Source of the DNA: DASVTU01 sp036387415
GTDB taxonomy: Bacteria; Acidobacteriota; Blastocatellia; Pyrinomonadales; Pyrinomonadaceae
DNA length: 64,000 nt
Reading direction: 5' to 3'
NCBI GenBank assembly: GCA_036387415.1
Contig: DASVTU010000039.1
Span: forward strand, 124,001-188,000
Part shown: positions 62,528 to 64,000 of the stretch, one piece after another
Layout of the letters: every line of letters starts with the position of its first letter
Position numbering within the stretch: the first letter of the stretch is position 1
The notes under the pieces: generated by a model
Database searches by the model: none
The model's input: only the letters and a program-made list of their open reading frames with translations
Told to the model about the DNA's origin: nothing
Position numbers and translations under genes: made by a program

Positions 62528-62675
62528 TGATTGCGGAATGCGGATTTCGGATTGCCGATTAACAAACAAGAATTCAGAAGCCAGAATAGAGAAGAAAACG
62601 GCACCGAGAGAATCGGCCAAACTTTTTCCACTGATTGCCGACTGCTGTTTCATTCCGTAATCCGCATTCTGCACT
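62528..62675. repeat. nested purine-first inverted repeat
   Basis: Outer level: ATTGCGGAATGCGGATTTCGG (about 62530-62550, quoted short: TTGCGGAATGCGGAT) with ATCCGCATTCTGCA (about 62661-62674). Further in: GATTGCCGATT (about 62551) with CTGATTGCCGACTG near 62632. Left inner words are AGAATTCAGAAGCC (about 62569-62583) of the family also found at 33750 and 43019. Same combination of word families as the 43-kb copy. Confidence 0.6.
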
Positions 62676-62687
62676 TGTGTTGAGTTG

Positions 62688-64000
62688 ATGAATTATTCAA
62701 TACGGCATCTTTATCGAATAGCTTTCATGTTGGTTGCGGCAGTTTGTCTGTCGTTGCCGACGGGGCGGGACGGGAGCGTTGCGCTGGCGGCGTGCGAGGG
62801 CGCGCGGTGCGTGGATGGTGAGGCAGAGGCGTTACGTGAGCGGCGTCTCGCCGTCTTCGATGATGTGTGGCAGATGGTGCGCGAGCGTTATTACGACGCG
62901 GCGTTGCACGGCGTGGACTGGCGAGCCGCCCGCGAAGAGTTTCGACCCCTCGCCGCCGGAGCCGACGACCAGACGCAACTTTATGCCGTGCTCAGACGAA
63001 TGCTGGCGCGACTGCACGACCCGCACACGCGCGTCTTCGCGCCAGACGAAGGTTTCAACTGGCGCGAGCCGCGCCTTTTGACGGTGGGCTTGAGTGTGCG
63101 CGAAATTGGAGGCGAGTTGTTGGTCGTCAGTGTTGTGCGCGGGTCGGAAGCGGACGCGACGGGCGTGCGCGCGGGCGACGCGTTGGTCAGCGTTGACGGA
63201 GCGGCGGCGGGCGCGATGGTCATGCGTCGTCTCGAAGAACAGAACGCCGGATTAGAAGTCGCTTCGGCGCGCAACATCGCCGTCGCGCGGCTCTTTGAAG
63301 GGGCGCGCGATTCGTTCGCGGAAGTGGTTTTCAAATCATCGGACGCGCGCGAGAAGCGTGTGCTCCTGCGTCGTACGTTGAGCGCACGCACGCCGACGCT
63401 CAGCATGCGTCGCGTGGGTCGCGGCATCGGCGTCGCAGAGTTTAATGCGTTCACACCGGAAATCGCTTCGGAGTTGGCGCGCGCGTTGCGGGACATGCGC
63501 GGGGTGGACAGCCTCGTTCTGGATTTGCGCGGCAACGGCGGCGGCGAAGCGGAAGCCATGACCGACATCGCATCGCTCTTTCTGCCCGGCGGAACAAGGC
63601 TCGGAAGTTTTATAGACCGCGCGGGACGCGTGCAGTCCGAACCGCAGACGCGCCGCGCGATGCTCTCATCGGCACACACAGTTGAAGTCTTTCGCGGTTC
63701 AGTCGTGGTTCTGACGGGAGCGCGGACGGCGAGCGCGGCGGAGATTTTTGTCGCGGCGTTGAAGGATGCGGGACGCGTGCGCGTCGTCGGCGAAAACACC
63801 TGCGGCTGCGTGCTCGGCATCCGTCGCCGCCACGCGTTGCTCGACGGCGGAATGCTCGACGTTAGCGAAGTTGATTTTCGCACCGCGCGCGGCGCGCGTC
63901 TCGAAGGCACGGGCATCGCGCCACACGAAACCGTCACTCCCACACGCCGCGACCTCTACGCAGGCCGCGACCGCGTCATGCAACGCGCCGTCGAGATGCT
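62688..64000 (+). CDS. S41 family C-terminal processing peptidase, 3' end cut by window
   Basis: Open to the last base, about 437 residues seen. A signal-like hydrophobic N-terminus (MNYSIRHLYRIAFMLVAAVC) precedes an N-terminal helical region (VFDDVWQMVRERYYDAALHG). A PDZ-like domain follows (about 125-200, VVSVVRGSEADATGVRAGDALVSVDGA). The catalytic S41 core has VLDLRGNGGGEAEAM and ARTASAAEIFVAALKDAG with the nucleophile Ser and the general-base Lys four turns on. Cleaves proteins in the periplasm at C-termini, or acts as a tricorn-like peptidase. The gene was not complete enough to see its end. Confidence 0.88.
   Translation, partial: MNYSIRHLYRIAFMLVAAVCLSLPTGRDGSVALAACEGARCVDGEAEALRERRLAVFDDVWQMVRERYYDAALHGVDWRAAREEFRPLAAGADDQTQLYAVLRRMLARLHDPHTRVFAPDEGFNWREPRLLTVGLSVREIGGELLVVSVVRGSEADATGVRAGDALVSVDGAAAGAMVMRRLEEQNAGLEVASARNIAVARLFEGARDSFAEVVFKSSDAREKRVLLRRTLSARTPTLSMRRVGRGIGVAEFNAFTPEIASELARALRDMRGVDSLVLDLRGNGGGEAEAMTDIASLFLPGGTRLGSFIDRAGRVQSEPQTRRAMLSSAHTVEVFRGSVVVLTGARTASAAEIFVAALKDAGRVRVVGENTCGCVLGIRRRHALLDGGMLDVSEVDFRTARGARLEGTGIAPHETVTPTRRDLYAGRDRVMQRAVEM

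Noticed and set aside
1737..62675. Inverted repeats as IS elements, MITEs or integron sites
   Set aside because: No transposase, no terminal direct duplications, and arms differ in sequence and length from copy to copy.
1..64000. CRISPR array, tRNA or rRNA gene, phage or plasmid functions
   Set aside because: No regularly spaced identical repeats with unique spacers, no cloverleaf or rRNA-like sequence, and no phage, integrase or replication gene was seen.

Overview
The window looks like a GC-rich (about 60 percent) chromosomal segment of an Acidobacteriota bacterium, most likely of the Blastocatellia type. This is inferred from gene content: an Oar-like TonB-dependent transporter with a carboxypeptidase-regulatory plug extension, a DUF4097 protein, a MalT/BTAD regulator, an archaeal-style XPB-Bax1 pair and many secreted proteins with Thr/Pro-rich linkers. 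No rRNA, tRNA, CRISPR array, integrase, transposase or phage gene was seen. Both ends cut genes: a solute-binding lipoprotein on the left and an S41 protease on the right.

Layout. 1-5.2 kb: solute-binding protein, a small membrane protein, and an S8 protease carrying a long ITMTGVD repeat array and C-terminal SLH-like motifs. 5.4-10 kb: a large MalT-like STAND/TPR/BTAD regulator and a short paralogue that keeps only the NTPase. 10-12.5 kb: RNase Z with a lipoprotein. 12.6-16.9 kb: two trehalose enzymes, TreS and a fused OtsA-OtsB. 17-20 kb: DUF4097 protein, HU and small secreted or membrane proteins. 20-24.9 kb: clpS-clpA, a 777-base gap with twin hairpins, esterase and peptide deformylase. 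24.9-28.8 kb: DUF790 (Bax1-like) nuclease, XPB helicase, PGPGW membrane protein and an HD nucleotidase. 28.8-34 kb: GlcD-type oxidase, a short metallothionein gene and nickel-dependent LarA. 34-43 kb: CDF metal efflux, MJ0042 zinc-ribbon protein, PilT, ThiE, S9 peptidase, class II amidotransferase and cysteine dioxygenase. 43-46 kb: TypA, TrmL and a GGSK-repeat protein. 46.4-49.7 kb: pilN, pilO, a PilP-like TIG protein and an atypical pseudopilin. 50-54.4 kb: three coupled secreted proteins, an FHA-GGDEF cyclase and RibA. 54.9-64 kb: Oar-like receptor, HD phosphohydrolase, GNAT, a CsgG/TonB-C protein and the S41 protease.

How parts work together. Trehalose can be made from maltose (TreS) and from UDP-glucose plus glucose-6-phosphate (OtsA-OtsB). 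ClpS delivers N-degron substrates to ClpA. XPB and the DUF790 nuclease should form a helicase-nuclease pair. PilT and PilN/O serve type IV pili. LarA and the GlcD-type oxidase may both act on lactate.

Two non-coding patterns stand out. (1) Two hairpins at 23.17-23.35 kb share an identical 15-base loop core but have unrelated stems. (2) At least 17 intergenic inverted repeats have arms built from short purine-rich words, always purine arm first, with several word families nested inside one another.
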